A DNA stretch of 64,000 nt, taken from Thiomonas intermedia. GTDB lineage: Bacteria > Pseudomonadota > Gammaproteobacteria > Burkholderiales > Burkholderiaceae_C. Position 1 is the first letter of the stretch; every line of letters starts with the position of its first letter. Position numbers and translations under genes: made by a program. The DNA lies in assembly GCF_002028405.1 (NCBI RefSeq), contig NZ_CP020046.1:1-64000 (forward strand), given 5' to 3'. Positions 1-8,829 of this stretch are shown here, one piece after another. The notes beneath the pieces are model-generated. The model was not told where the DNA came from. It ran no database searches and worked only from the letters and a program-made list of their open reading frames with translations.

Positions 1-672
1 ATGAATCATTCCCGCCGTTTTTTCGTGCAATCGACCGCGGCCGTGCTGCTCGCCAGCGCGGGACCGTGGGCGCACGCCGGCGCGTACACCGATTTTTTCC
101 GCGCCGTCAATATTGACGACGCCGGTGCGGTGCGCAGCCTGCTGGCCAAGGGTTTCGATCCCAACGCGGTAGATGCCAAGGGCAATTCGGCGCTGTATCT
201 GGCCTTGCGCTACAAGTCGCTCAAAGTGGCGCAGGTCTTGATCGACGACCCGCACATCCGCCTGAACCAGCTCAACCCGTCTGACGAGAACGCCATGATG
301 ATCGCCTGCCTGCAAGGCGATCTGGGTATCGTGAAGATGATGGTCGACAAAGGCGCCGAGATCAACAAGCCGGGCTGGACGCCGCTGTCCTACGCCGCAA
401 CCCGGGGCCGCACCGAGATCGTCAAGTATCTGCTCGATCACGCCGCCTACATCGATGCCGCAGCGCCCAATGGCTCGACGTCGCTGATGATGGCCGCGTA
501 TTTTGGGTACGACAGCACGGTCAAGCTGTTGCTGGACGAAGGTGCCGACCCCAATCTGAAGAATGCCATGGGCTACACGGCACTGACGCTGGCCACGAAT
601 ATGCATCACAAAGACATCGCCGACATGATTGCCAGGGCCATGGGCAAGGATCGTCCCAAGGGAAGCTGGTGA
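1..672 (+). CDS. Ankyrin-repeat protein with a Tat-type signal peptide
   Basis: The protein has 223 residues. It begins with a twin-arginine type export signal: SRRFFV near residues 4-9, then a hydrophobic stretch ending in WAHA near residue 26. The rest, about residues 30-215, consists of ankyrin repeats with recurring G-x-TPL/TAL-x-x-A and V-K-x-LL motifs. This suggests a periplasmic or exported protein-binding scaffold. Ankyrin repeats give no enzymatic clue, so the partner is unknown. The ATG is the first base of the window, so anything upstream cannot be judged. The gene ends in TGA and converges on the broken decarboxylase gene. Confidence 0.85.
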   Translation: MNHSRRFFVQSTAAVLLASAGPWAHAGAYTDFFRAVNIDDAGAVRSLLAKGFDPNAVDAKGNSALYLALRYKSLKVAQVLIDDPHIRLNQLNPSDENAMMIACLQGDLGIVKMMVDKGAEINKPGWTPLSYAATRGRTEIVKYLLDHAAYIDAAAPNGSTSLMMAAYFGYDSTVKLLLDEGADPNLKNAMGYTALTLATNMHHKDIADMIARAMGKDRPKGSW

Positions 673-803
673 TGGACGGCGAACGGCGTGCCCCTGGCCC
701 AGCTTAAAGATGAACATATGTGCATTATGTAAAATGAATGAGATAGCCTTGCGATAACCTGACGAGGCGGCGGCTCCTGTCTACCGCCCCGTCCGCCCCG
801 ATC

Positions 804-3066
804 TCAGGCCGTGTTGATCACGCAGTCCACGAAATAGCGCTTGTTCCCGCTGGCATCGGTTTCGGTCACCAGCCCATGCACGTCGGTGGCAAATCCAGGG
901 AAGCGAAGATTGAAGTCGCGGGCGAACTGCAGGTAGCGCATGATGGGGGCGTTGAAACGCTCGCCCGGAATGAGCAGCGGAATGCCGGGCGGATACGGCG
1001 TGACCAGCGCGCCGTGATGCCCCTTCGAGCTGGTCGATCTCCACGCGCTCGATCTCGCGGTGCGCCATCTTGGCGTAAGCCTCGGTCGGCGTCATGGCCG
1101 GCTGCAGATCGGAGAGATACATCTCGGTGGTCAGACGGGCCACGTCCTGGGCACGGTAGGCCTCGTGGATCTGCTGGCAGAGATCGCGCAGACCGATGCG
1201 TTCGTAGCGCGGATTCTGCGCCACGAACTCAGGCAGGATGCGCCACAGCGGCTGGTTGCGGTCGTAGTCGTCCTTGAACTGCTGCAGCGCCGTGACCAGG
1301 GTGTTCCAGCGGCCTTTCGTGATGCCGATGGTGAACATGATGAAGAAGCTGTAGAGCCCGGTCTTCTCGACAATCACGCCATGCTCGGCCAGGAACCGGG
1401 TGACGATGGCGGCCGGAATGCCGGTGGCGTCGAAGTCGCCATTGATGTTCAGTCCTGGCGTGACGATGGTCGACTTGATGGGATCGAGCATATTGAAGCC
1501 ATCGGCCACGGCGCCGAAGCCGTGCCAGCCGTCCTGGGCATGCAACAGCCAGTCGTCGCGCTCGCCGGTGCCCTCCTCCGCCAGCGCGTCCGGCCCCCAG
1601 ACCTTGAACCACCAGTCCTGGCCGTAATCGGCATCGACCTTGCGCATGGCGCGGCGGAAGTTCATGGCTTCCAGAATGCTCTCTTCGACCAGCGCGGTGC
1701 CGCCCGGCGGCTCCATCATGGCCGCGGCCACATCGCAGGACGCAATGATGGCGTACTGCGGCGAGGTGGAACTGTGCATCAGATACGCCTCATTGAAGCG
1801 ATGGAAGTCGAGCTGCTGGTTTCTGCGCGTTCTGCACCAGGATCTGCGAGGCCTGGCTCAGACCCGCAAGCAGCTTGTGCGTCGATTGGGTAGAGAACAC
1901 CATGGCTTCCTGGGTGCGCTCGCGGTCGGGGCCGATGGCGTGCATGCCGCGATAGAAGTCGTGGAAGCAGGCGTGCGGCAGCCAGGCTTCGTCGAAATGC
2001 AGGGTGTCGATGTGGCCGTCAAGCAGTTGTTTGATGGCATCGACGTTGTAGAGCACGCCGTCGTAGGTCGACTGGGTGAGGGTGAGAACCCGCGGCTTGA
2101 CCTTGCCGGCCAGATGCCGCGTGAGCGGATTGAGCGCGATCTTGCGCGCGATGTTGTCAGGGTGGAACTCGGCCAGGGGATCGGCCCGATGATGCCGTAA
2201 TGATTGCGCGTCGGGGTGAGGAACACCGGCAGCGCGCCGGTCATGATGATGGCGTGCAGGATGGACTTGTGGCAGTTGCGGTCCACCACCACCACGTCGC
2301 CCGGCGCCACGGTGGAGTGCCACACCATCTTGTTCGAAGTGGAGGTGCCGTTGGTGACGAAAAACAGATGATCGGCGTGGAAAATGCGCGCGGCGTTGCG
2401 CTCGCTGGCGGCCACCGGTCCGGTGTGATCGAGCAGCTGGCCGAGTTCTTCCACCGCGTTGCACACGTCGGCACGCAGCAGGTTTTCGCCGAAGAACTGG
2501 TGGAACATCTGCCCCACGGGGCTCTTCAGAAAGGCGACGCCTCCCGAGTGCCCCGGGCAGTGCCACGAGTAGGAGCCGTCGGCCGCATAGCCCGTGAGCG
2601 CGCGGAAAAAGGGCGGCGCGAGCGACTCCATATAGGCCCGCGCCTCGCGGATGATGTGACGCGCCACGAACTCGGGCGTGTCCTCGAACATGTGGATGAA
2701 ACCATGCAGCTCGCGCAGGATGTCATTGGGAATATGCCCCGAGGTGCGCGTTTCGCCGTACAGATAGATGGGAATCTCGGCGTTGCGAAAGCGAATCTCC
2801 TCGATGAAGGCGCGCAGCGAATGCAGCGCGGCCGCCTCCACGCCCTCCTCCGCCGTGGTGAACTCCTCGTCGTCGATGGAGAGTATGAAGGCGCTGACCC
2901 GGCTTTGCTGCTGCGCGAAGCTCGAAAGATCGCCATAACTCGTCACGCCCAGCACCTCCATGCCTTCCTTCTCGATGGCCTGCGCCAGCGCCCGGATGCC
3001 GAGGCCTGAGGAGTTTTCCGAACGGAAGTCCTCGTCGATGATGACAATGGGAAAGCGAAAGTGCAT
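804..3066 (-). pseudogene. Orn/Lys/Arg decarboxylase (PLP, fold type I), three frameshifts
   Basis: The three reading frames of this minus-strand region joined together give a biodegradative ornithine/lysine/arginine decarboxylase of about 753 residues, the usual family length. The N-terminal receiver-like wing starts MHFRFPIVIIDEDF. The PLP-binding segment STHKLLAGLSQ carries the Schiff-base lysine. The C-terminal part contains SPQYAIIASCDVAAAMM. The frame breaks at three homopolymers: a missing C near 2176-2179 (GPIP to LAEFHP), an extra base near 1820-1822 (VQNAQ to QQLDFHRF), and an extra G near 1020-1023 (DQLEG to HGALVTPYPPG). The correct C-terminus ends at 804. As written, no full-length enzyme can be made. 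Either this is a recent pseudogene or the sequence has errors here. The true substrate cannot be set from sequence. Confidence 0.85.
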
Positions 3067-3180
3067 GACGGCTCCGGCGCGGAAGGAATAAAGTGGCACA
3101 GTTTAGGTAATCTGCGTGAATCGCTGAGTAAAGCGCTGAGTGAAGCGCCCAGCTTCGCGCCACGAAAGGGAGCACCCGAG

Positions 3181-3657
3181 ATGGACAACCCGACCGCCTG
3201 GTGGATTCTGGCCGGTTTCTTCGTCGCCATGGAACTGGTCAGCGGCACCTTTTATCTGCTCATGCTGGCCATCGGCGCCGTGGCGGGCGCCCTGGCCGCC
3301 CATGCGGGGCTTGCGCCTGCGGGGCATTGGCTGGCCTTCACGGTGGTGGGCGGAGGAGCGGTCATCGCGCTCTATCTGGGTCGTCGCATGCTCGGCCGAC
3401 GCACCCCGGAGGATGCGCGGCACGACAATCTCGATCTCGGCGCCACGGTGGACGTGTCGGCCTGGTCGGCCGATGGCGTCGCCCGGGTGCATTACCGCGG
3501 CTCCGACTGGTCGGCGCGGCTGATGCGGCGCGGCCCGCTGCATAGCGGCCCTCACCGCATTGCCGGTCAGGACGGCAATGTGCTGCTGATCGAGCCACTG
3601 CCAGGCGCGGGTCAGCATGGCCCGGCGGACGTCCACGCCCAACATCCGGCTGGCTGA
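3181..3657 (+). CDS. NfeD-family membrane protein
   Basis: A 158-residue protein with three hydrophobic segments in its first 75 residues (AWWILAGFFVAMEL, the FYLLMLAIGAVAG segment, and the WLAFTVVGGGAVIALYLG segment). It ends in a soluble OB-fold-like domain of the NfeD type, with GATVDVSAW and V-HYRGSDWSARL motifs. NfeD proteins are partners of SPFH/stomatin proteins in membrane microdomains, and an SPFH gene follows 44 bases downstream, which supports the assignment. The ATG at 3181 starts the first membrane segment. A longer in-frame start at 3061 would add an unlikely polar N-terminus and overlap the upstream divergent gene. Confidence 0.85.
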   Translation: MDNPTAWWILAGFFVAMELVSGTFYLLMLAIGAVAGALAAHAGLAPAGHWLAFTVVGGGAVIALYLGRRMLGRRTPEDARHDNLDLGATVDVSAWSADGVARVHYRGSDWSARLMRRGPLHSGPHRIAGQDGNVLLIEPLPGAGQHGPADVHAQHPAG

Positions 3658-3701
3658 TTCCGGCCTGCCGACACCACAACACACCCTCGGAGACCCTTTC
3701 C

Positions 3702-4607
3702 ATGGAAATCGCCATCATCCTGGCCGTCATCGCTGTGCTGTTCATCAGTCGCGGCATCAAGATCGTGCCGCAGCAAAACGCCTGGATTCTGGAGCGTCTG
3801 GGGCGTTATCACTCCACACTGCAACCCGGGCTGAACATCATCATTCCCTTCATCGACAGCGTGGCCTACAAGCATTCGCTCAAAGAGATTCCCCTCGACG
3901 TGCCCAGCCAGGTCTGCATCACCAAGGACAACACCCAGCTCACCGTGGATGGCGTGCTTTACTTTCAGGTGACCGATGCCATGCGCGCCAGCTACGGCTC
4001 GTCCAACTACATCATTGCGATCACCCAACTCGCGCAGACCACGCTGCGCTCGGTGGTCGGCAAGCTCGAACTCGACAAGACCTTCGAAGAGCGCGAGTTC
4101 ATCAATCACAGCGTGGTCAACGCGCTCGACGAAGCCGCCGCCACCTGGGGCGTGAAAGTGCTGCGCTACGAAATCAAGGACCTCACGCCACCCAACGAAA
4201 TCCTGCATGCCATGCAGCGCCAGATCACCGCCGAGCGTGAAAAGCGCGCCGTGATCGCCACGTCCGAAGGCGCCCGCCAGCAGGCCATCAACGTGGCCGA
4301 AGGAGAGCGCCAGGCTTTCATCGCCCGATCCGAAGGCGAGCGGCAAGCTGCCATCAACACCGCCCAGGGCGAAGCCGCCGCCATCGAGGCCGTGGCCAAT
4401 GCCACGGCGCACGCGCTGGAGGTCGTGGCCGCGGCCATTCAGACGCCCGGCGGTGCCGACGCCGTCCAGCTCAAGATCGCGCAGCAGGGACTGGATACCT
4501 ATGCCAATCTTGCCAAGTCGAGCACCACCCTGATCGTGCCTGGCGATATGAGCCAGGCGGCTGGCCTCATCGCCTCGGCCATGACCGTCTTGAAGAAGAC
4601 GCAGTGA
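3702..4607 (+). CDS. SPFH/band 7 membrane protein (stomatin-like, QmcA type)
   Basis: A 301-residue protein. The N-terminal hydrophobic anchor is AIILAVIAVLFISRGIKIV. The SPFH/band 7 domain follows, with VPQQNAWILERLGRYH, PGLNIIIPFIDSV and KEIPLDVPSQ. From about residue 180 there is an alanine- and glutamate-rich coiled coil with repeated EGERQA units, and the C-terminus is hydrophobic. This is the typical plan of the QmcA/paraslipin group, which forms oligomeric scaffolds in the inner membrane and often works with NfeD and the FtsH or HflKC proteases. It lies directly after the nfeD-like gene. The last codon overlaps the next start as GTGA. Confidence 0.92.
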   Translation: MEIAIILAVIAVLFISRGIKIVPQQNAWILERLGRYHSTLQPGLNIIIPFIDSVAYKHSLKEIPLDVPSQVCITKDNTQLTVDGVLYFQVTDAMRASYGSSNYIIAITQLAQTTLRSVVGKLELDKTFEEREFINHSVVNALDEAAATWGVKVLRYEIKDLTPPNEILHAMQRQITAEREKRAVIATSEGARQQAINVAEGERQAFIARSEGERQAAINTAQGEAAAIEAVANATAHALEVVAAAIQTPGGADAVQLKIAQQGLDTYANLAKSSTTLIVPGDMSQAAGLIASAMTVLKKTQ

Positions 4608-5434
4608 GCCTTGCCGAAACCTCCGCGCTGCCTTGCGCGCGGGCCCTCGCGCTTGCCGCGCTCTGCGCGCGCGACCCCGCACAGAAGGTGGCGCAGACCC
4701 TGGCCCTGCAAGCCGATGCGCAGGCGGGACGGGTGCGCATCGATCCTGCCGCTCCGCTGCGGCCGGAGGCAGGTGCCACCCTCCCCGGCCGTCCCGATCA
4801 GCCAGTCTTGATTCCCGCTCAGCAGATGCCGCGCCGCAATCCGCGCGACTCCAGGGGCCACTCGGCCTTGCTGCACGCCATCGCCCACATCGAGTTCAAC
4901 GCCATCAACCTGGCGCTCGACGCCGTATGGCGTTTTCCAGACCTGCCCGAGACGTTCTACCGCGACTGGATCAAGGTGGCCGCGGAGGAGGCCGAACATT
5001 TCACGCTGCTGCGCGAGCATCTCCACGACCAGGGCAGCCGCTACGGCGACTTCCCGGCGCACAACGGCTTGTGGGACATGGCCGAGAAAACCGCCGCGGA
5101 TCTGCTGGCCCGCATGGCCCTGGTGCCCCGTACGCTGGAAGCCCGGGGGCTGGACGTGAACCCCAGCATCCGCGCCAAACTCGCGGCAGCCGGCGACCTG
5201 CGCGGCGCGCAGATTCTCGACCGCATCCTCGCCGATGAAATCGGCCACGTTGCCGTGGGCAATCGCTGGTACCACTGGGCCTGCCAGCGCGGCGGCCGCG
5301 ACCCCATCGCCGCATTCGAGGCCCTCACAGCCGATTACGATGCGCCGCGCATGAAGCCGCCCTTCAACCGCGAAGCCCGCTTGCTCGCCGGGTTCAGCCC
5401 GCAGGAACTCCAGGCCCTGGAACAAGGGTGCTGA
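4604..5434 (+). CDS. DUF455 ferritin-like protein
   Basis: A 276-residue protein of the DUF455 family, which has a ferritin-like four-helix bundle with a likely di-metal site. Candidate ligands are visible in HIEFNAINLALDAVW, in the EEAEHFTLLREHL helix and in ILADEIGHVAVGNRWY. The reaction is unknown; some relatives are annotated as rhamnan synthesis or tRNA hydroxylase-like proteins without proof. The start is GTG at 4604, overlapping the stop of the SPFH gene, which suggests translational coupling. Whether it works with the SPFH/NfeD pair cannot be told from sequence. Confidence 0.85.
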   Translation: MSLAETSALPCARALALAALCARDPAQKVAQTLALQADAQAGRVRIDPAAPLRPEAGATLPGRPDQPVLIPAQQMPRRNPRDSRGHSALLHAIAHIEFNAINLALDAVWRFPDLPETFYRDWIKVAAEEAEHFTLLREHLHDQGSRYGDFPAHNGLWDMAEKTAADLLARMALVPRTLEARGLDVNPSIRAKLAAAGDLRGAQILDRILADEIGHVAVGNRWYHWACQRGGRDPIAAFEALTADYDAPRMKPPFNREARLLAGFSPQELQALEQGC

Positions 5435-5506
5435 CCCAGAGCGGCCGAGGCGCCTGCTTCGCCTGCCTAGGCCGTTCGTCGGCCTCCTTCCTTCGTTTCA
5501 ACCTCC

Positions 5507-6397
5507 ATGCGCTTCGCTCACATCCTGCTCGCCGTCCTGGCCGTCACCATCTGGGGCTTCAACTTCGTGGTGATCAAGATCGGCCTGCAAGGCATGCCGC
5601 CCTTGTTTTTCACCACCTTGCGATTCATCTTCGCGGCGCTTCCCCTGGTGTTCTTCGTGCCCCGCCCCGCCGTGCGCTGGGAACTGCTGGTCGGTTGGGG
5701 ACTGATGCAGTTCGCCGTGCAGTTCGGGCTGCTGTTCGTTGGCATGAAGCTAGGCATGCCAGCCGGGTTGTCGTCGCTGGTCATTCAACTCCAGGCCTTT
5801 TTCACCATCGGGCTGGCCTGGTGGCTGCTCAAGGAGAAAGCAAGGTTCACGCAACTGTTCGGCGCCGGCATTGCGCTGGCCGGCATGGGCATCGTGGCCT
5901 GGCATCTGGATACGCCTTCGACCCTTATCGGCCTGATGCTGGTGGTCGGTGCGGCAGTCGCTTGGGCCGTGGCCAACGTGTTGACCAAGCAGATGAAAGC
6001 GGTCCATCCCATGTCGCTGGTGGTCTGGGGCAGCCTGATCGCCGTGCCGCCCCTGTTCGCCACCGCCCTGCTCGTCGAAGGGCCGCGGTCGATGGCCGTG
6101 GCGCTGGGCGCGATGAATACCCTGTCCTGGGCCACCGTGCTGTTCCAGTCCTACCCCAACACCCTGCTGGGTTTCGGCATCTGGTCCATGCTGATGCGGC
6201 GCTACCCTGCCTCACAGGTCGCACCCTTCGCGCTGCTCGTGCCGGTTGCGGGCATGCTGTCGGGCACCCTGGTCCTGCACGAGGGCATGGAGCCCTGGAA
6301 AGTGACGGCCGGCGTCCTCGTCCTGGCCGGCCTCACGCTCAATCAGTTCGCCAGTAGGTTGCGGGGATGGATCGCGCGGATCGTGGTCCGAACCTGA
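5507..6397 (+). CDS. eamA: EamA-type exporter (DMT superfamily)
   Basis: A 296-residue inner-membrane protein of ten hydrophobic segments made of two EamA repeats. Its start (VTIWGFNFVVIKIGLQGMPP) and middle (GMPAGLSSLVIQLQAFFTIG) closely resemble E. coli EamA, which exports O-acetylserine and cysteine. Length and motif order match the family throughout. The substrate is inferred from that similarity; DMT exporters vary widely, so amino-acid export in general is the safer claim. It starts 72 bases after the DUF455 gene and converges on the DUF924 gene. Confidence 0.85.
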   Translation: MRFAHILLAVLAVTIWGFNFVVIKIGLQGMPPLFFTTLRFIFAALPLVFFVPRPAVRWELLVGWGLMQFAVQFGLLFVGMKLGMPAGLSSLVIQLQAFFTIGLAWWLLKEKARFTQLFGAGIALAGMGIVAWHLDTPSTLIGLMLVVGAAVAWAVANVLTKQMKAVHPMSLVVWGSLIAVPPLFATALLVEGPRSMAVALGAMNTLSWATVLFQSYPNTLLGFGIWSMLMRRYPASQVAPFALLVPVAGMLSGTLVLHEGMEPWKVTAGVLVLAGLTLNQFASRLRGWIARIVVRT

Positions 6398-6447
6398 GTC
6401 CCGCCAAGGCGCAGCCAGCGTTTACCGCGTCAACAGCCCCCGCCAGA

Positions 6448-7011
6448 TCAGAAACGGCTGCCGGGCTGCTGGAGAAAGTCCAACTCTTCCGGCGTCGACT
6501 CCCGACCGAGTACGGCATTGCGGTGCGGGTAGCGGCCGAAGCGGTCGATGATGGCTTTGTGGCGAAGCTCGAAATCGAGGTTGCGAGGCTGGCCGTTCTC
6601 GCGGAACAGGCGCTCGGCCTCGCCATGCACCACACGCGACTCGCTATGCATATAGGGCGTGTAGAGAAAGGTGCGGCGCGGCGGCGGCAAGGTTGTATCC
6701 GCCCCGCAGGCCACGGCCTCTTGCGCCAGGGCGAGGGCGAGCGCGTCGTTGGCAAAAGCGGCTGCGGAGCCGCGGTGAAGATTGCGCGAAAACTGATCGA
6801 GCACGATGATCTCGGCCAGTCGCCCTTCGGGCATGCGCCGCCAGGCAAACAGCTCACAGCGACACGCCTGTTCATGCAGCGCACCGAAGCGCGTGCGGAG
6901 CAGCGCGTCGAAGGCCGGATCGACCTTGAACCACTGCTCGGGCTGGCTCGCTTCGAACCAGAAAGACAGGACGTCGTCCAACCCTGGAACTCCCTTCTCG
7001 TGCACGTTCAT
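6448..7011 (-). CDS. DUF924 family protein
   Basis: A 187-residue protein matching the DUF924 family (TPR-like fold, function unknown). Diagnostic stretches are DDVLSFWFE near the start, QWFKVDPAFD, the highly conserved EIIVLDQFSRNLHRG, and FLYTPYMHSESRVVHGEAERLF. The family is common in proteobacteria and has no known reaction. I placed the start at the ATG at 7011, just before the conserved region; an in-frame start at 7068 would add 19 residues. The next gene upstream on the same strand lies 59 bases away, so the two may be co-transcribed. Confidence 0.8.
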   Translation of the reverse strand: MNVHEKGVPGLDDVLSFWFEASQPEQWFKVDPAFDALLRTRFGALHEQACRCELFAWRRMPEGRLAEIIVLDQFSRNLHRGSAAAFANDALALALAQEAVACGADTTLPPPRRTFLYTPYMHSESRVVHGEAERLFRENGQPRNLDFELRHKAIIDRFGRYPHRNAVLGRESTPEELDFLQQPGSRF

Positions 7012-7070
7012 GGCTCTTAGAGGTGAAGATGTTGCAGCTTCAACGAGGCGTCTGTGTTCGGCCTTCAAAT

Positions 7071-7616
7071 CTAAACGCCGAATGAGATCTCCTTGGCTGG
7101 CTGAAGGGTCACCCGAGGTCCGAAGCTCGACATACTCGACAGCGTCGCGTTGTGATGCGCTGAAATCTGAGGTGCCTTCAGAACACTGTTGTCAACGGTG
7201 GAGTGGCCATCTGCCACCAGGGTGACCGGAAAGCCCAAAGCCAGCGCTCTTCGCACCGTGGTATCTACGCAATAGTTGCTTTGCAGACCGCACACGATCA
7301 CATGCTTGATCCCAAGCTCCTCAAGGACTGCATGCAAATCGGTGAGGTGAAAGGAGTCAGGCGTGGTCTTCCGAAGTCGCATGGCCGTCGCTGGAACGGC
7401 CAGTCTCGAATCCAGTGCCCAACCCGGTGATCCGTGTTGCAAGCTTCCCTGCGCCTCTTCATGCTGAATGCAAATGACGGGAACCTTGGCGTCATCGGCG
7501 CGTGCCATCAATCCATTGATCCGGCTGATGAGGCCCGCGGCGTCATGGGCCTGTTCCTCGCCCTCACACAGCGCCCACTGCATGTCAATGACGAGAAGCG
7601 CAGTCGTGGCGGTCAT
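7071..7616 (-). CDS. Isochorismatase-family cysteine hydrolase
   Basis: A 181-residue single-domain hydrolase. The three residues of the family's catalytic triad are visible: Asp11 in LLVIDMQ, Lys83 in RLRKTTPDSF, and Cys116 in CGLQSNYCVDTT. Members split amides, isochorismate or related small substrates through the cysteine. Which substrate is used cannot be read from the sequence, because neighbouring genes (DUF924 and a cyclic-nucleotide-binding protein) give no pathway hint. Length and motif spacing are normal. Confidence 0.88.
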   Translation of the reverse strand: MTATTALLVIDMQWALCEGEEQAHDAAGLISRINGLMARADDAKVPVICIQHEEAQGSLQHGSPGWALDSRLAVPATAMRLRKTTPDSFHLTDLHAVLEELGIKHVIVCGLQSNYCVDTTVRRALALGFPVTLVADGHSTVDNSVLKAPQISAHHNATLSSMSSFGPRVTLQPAKEISFGV

Positions 7617-7626
7617 GGCGGGCTCC

Positions 7627-8127
7627 TCACCGCCCCGTGCGGTGGATGTAGCGGTTGAGCTGCGCCATGTCGGAAGACGTGCGGCGATAGAGGTGGTCGA
7701 GACTGATGATGGCCACCTCCAGCAGCAGCACGGCGAGCAGCGGGCGCTCCAGGCGCAGGCGGTCGTACATGCGGCGGCTGATGCGAAGCAGGCGGGTGTC
7801 TTCGCCGGCGCGCAGGCGAACTTCGCGCGGCTTGCGGTCGAAGAAGCTCATTTCGCCCAGCATCTCGCCGGGCTGGATCTTGCCGATTTCCATCTCGTTC
7901 TCGGGCAGTTGCGCCATCAGGCAGCCCTGGCCTTCGAGCACGAAGAACAGACTCTCCCCCACCTGGCCGATGTCGGCGATGACCTCGCCTTTCTTCGGCG
8001 CCATGAGATCGCAGTAGTCGAGAAAGTCGTGGATCTCGCGACGGGTGAGGATGCTGGTGTCAACGAGTTGGCTGAGGAAATGCGCCAGGGCGTCGCGGTC
8101 TTCCGTGGTGATGGTCAGGCGTTCCAT
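7627..8127 (-). CDS. Cyclic nucleotide-binding domain protein without DNA-binding domain
   Basis: A 166-residue protein that consists almost wholly of one cNMP-binding (Crp-type) domain: the core ESLFFVLEGQGCLMAQL, then the phosphate-cassette-like PGEMLGEMSFFDRKPREVRLRAGED near residues 90-115. There is no helix-turn-helix, so it is not a transcription factor of the Crp/Fnr class. It lacks the clear arginine-serine pair (R-S/T) of high-affinity cAMP sites, so the ligand is uncertain. Proteins of this kind act as regulatory or membrane-associated subunits. It lies 10 bases downstream of the stop-codon side of the isochorismatase gene's start. Confidence 0.8.
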   Translation of the reverse strand: MERLTITTEDRDALAHFLSQLVDTSILTRREIHDFLDYCDLMAPKKGEVIADIGQVGESLFFVLEGQGCLMAQLPENEMEIGKIQPGEMLGEMSFFDRKPREVRLRAGEDTRLLRISRRMYDRLRLERPLLAVLLLEVAIISLDHLYRRTSSDMAQLNRYIHRTGR

Positions 8128-8217
8128 GAGAGGGGTTCTTCAGAGTGGAAAAGTCGGTGGCACATCGAATCAGCTGACTATCGTATCGGCCGCGATGCCG
8201 TTTTCAAAGCGCGGCAT

Positions 8218-8814
8218 TCACAGCCCGAAGTAACTGCGAATGCCCGAGAGCAGCATGTTGACGGCAATGGCGGTGAGGATGAGGCCCATGAGCTTTTCGG
8301 CGGCGTTCATCACCGAGTCGCCCAGCCACTTGAGCAGGGTTTCGCTCATCAGCAGCAGCCCGCCGGTCAGCGCCACGGCGGAACTCAGCGCCCCGACCCA
8401 GGTCCAGATTTCGCCCGGCTGGCGCGAGGCGAGCAGCAGCACCGTGGCCAGCGCCGAAGGCCCGGCGAGCAGCGGCACCGCGAGCGGAAAGATCAGCGGC
8501 TCGCGTCCGCCTTCGCCGCCGAAGATTTCGGAGGTCGTGGAAAAAATCATCTTGATCGCCACCAGCAGCAGGATGACACCGCCGGCCACTTCGATCGAGG
8601 GCTGGCTGAGATTCATCAGTTTGAGAAACCCATGCCCGCCGAACATGAAGGCGAGCAGCACCACGTAGGCGATGCCGATCTCGCGCACGGCCACGGGCAA
8701 CCGACGTTTGGGCGGCAGCTTGCGCATGACGGCAATGAAAAAAGGCAGATTTCCGAACGGGTCGAGAATCAGCAGAAGCAAGACGAAGGCGGACCAGAAG
8801 TCGTCGTTGGCCAT
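8218..8814 (-). CDS. MarC family inner-membrane protein
   Basis: A 198-residue protein with six hydrophobic segments. It has the family's opening LLLLILDPFGNLPFFI and the conserved second half PLAVPLLAGPSALATVLLLAS. It resembles the MarC/YhgN group of inner-membrane proteins whose transported substrate is unknown; an early link to multiple antibiotic resistance was not upheld. The start ATG at 8814 is 15 bases from the end of xerD, on the same strand, so the two genes may be co-transcribed. Confidence 0.88.
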   Translation of the reverse strand: MANDDFWSAFVLLLLILDPFGNLPFFIAVMRKLPPKRRLPVAVREIGIAYVVLLAFMFGGHGFLKLMNLSQPSIEVAGGVILLLVAIKMIFSTTSEIFGGEGGREPLIFPLAVPLLAGPSALATVLLLASRQPGEIWTWVGALSSAVALTGGLLLMSETLLKWLGDSVMNAAEKLMGLILTAIAVNMLLSGIRSYFGL

Positions 8815-8829
8815 GATGAAAGGCGCGTC

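Noticed and set aside
2200-3009. Long open frame on the plus strand opposite the decarboxylase
   Set aside because: It is an antisense shadow of a conserved coding region and shows no family motif.
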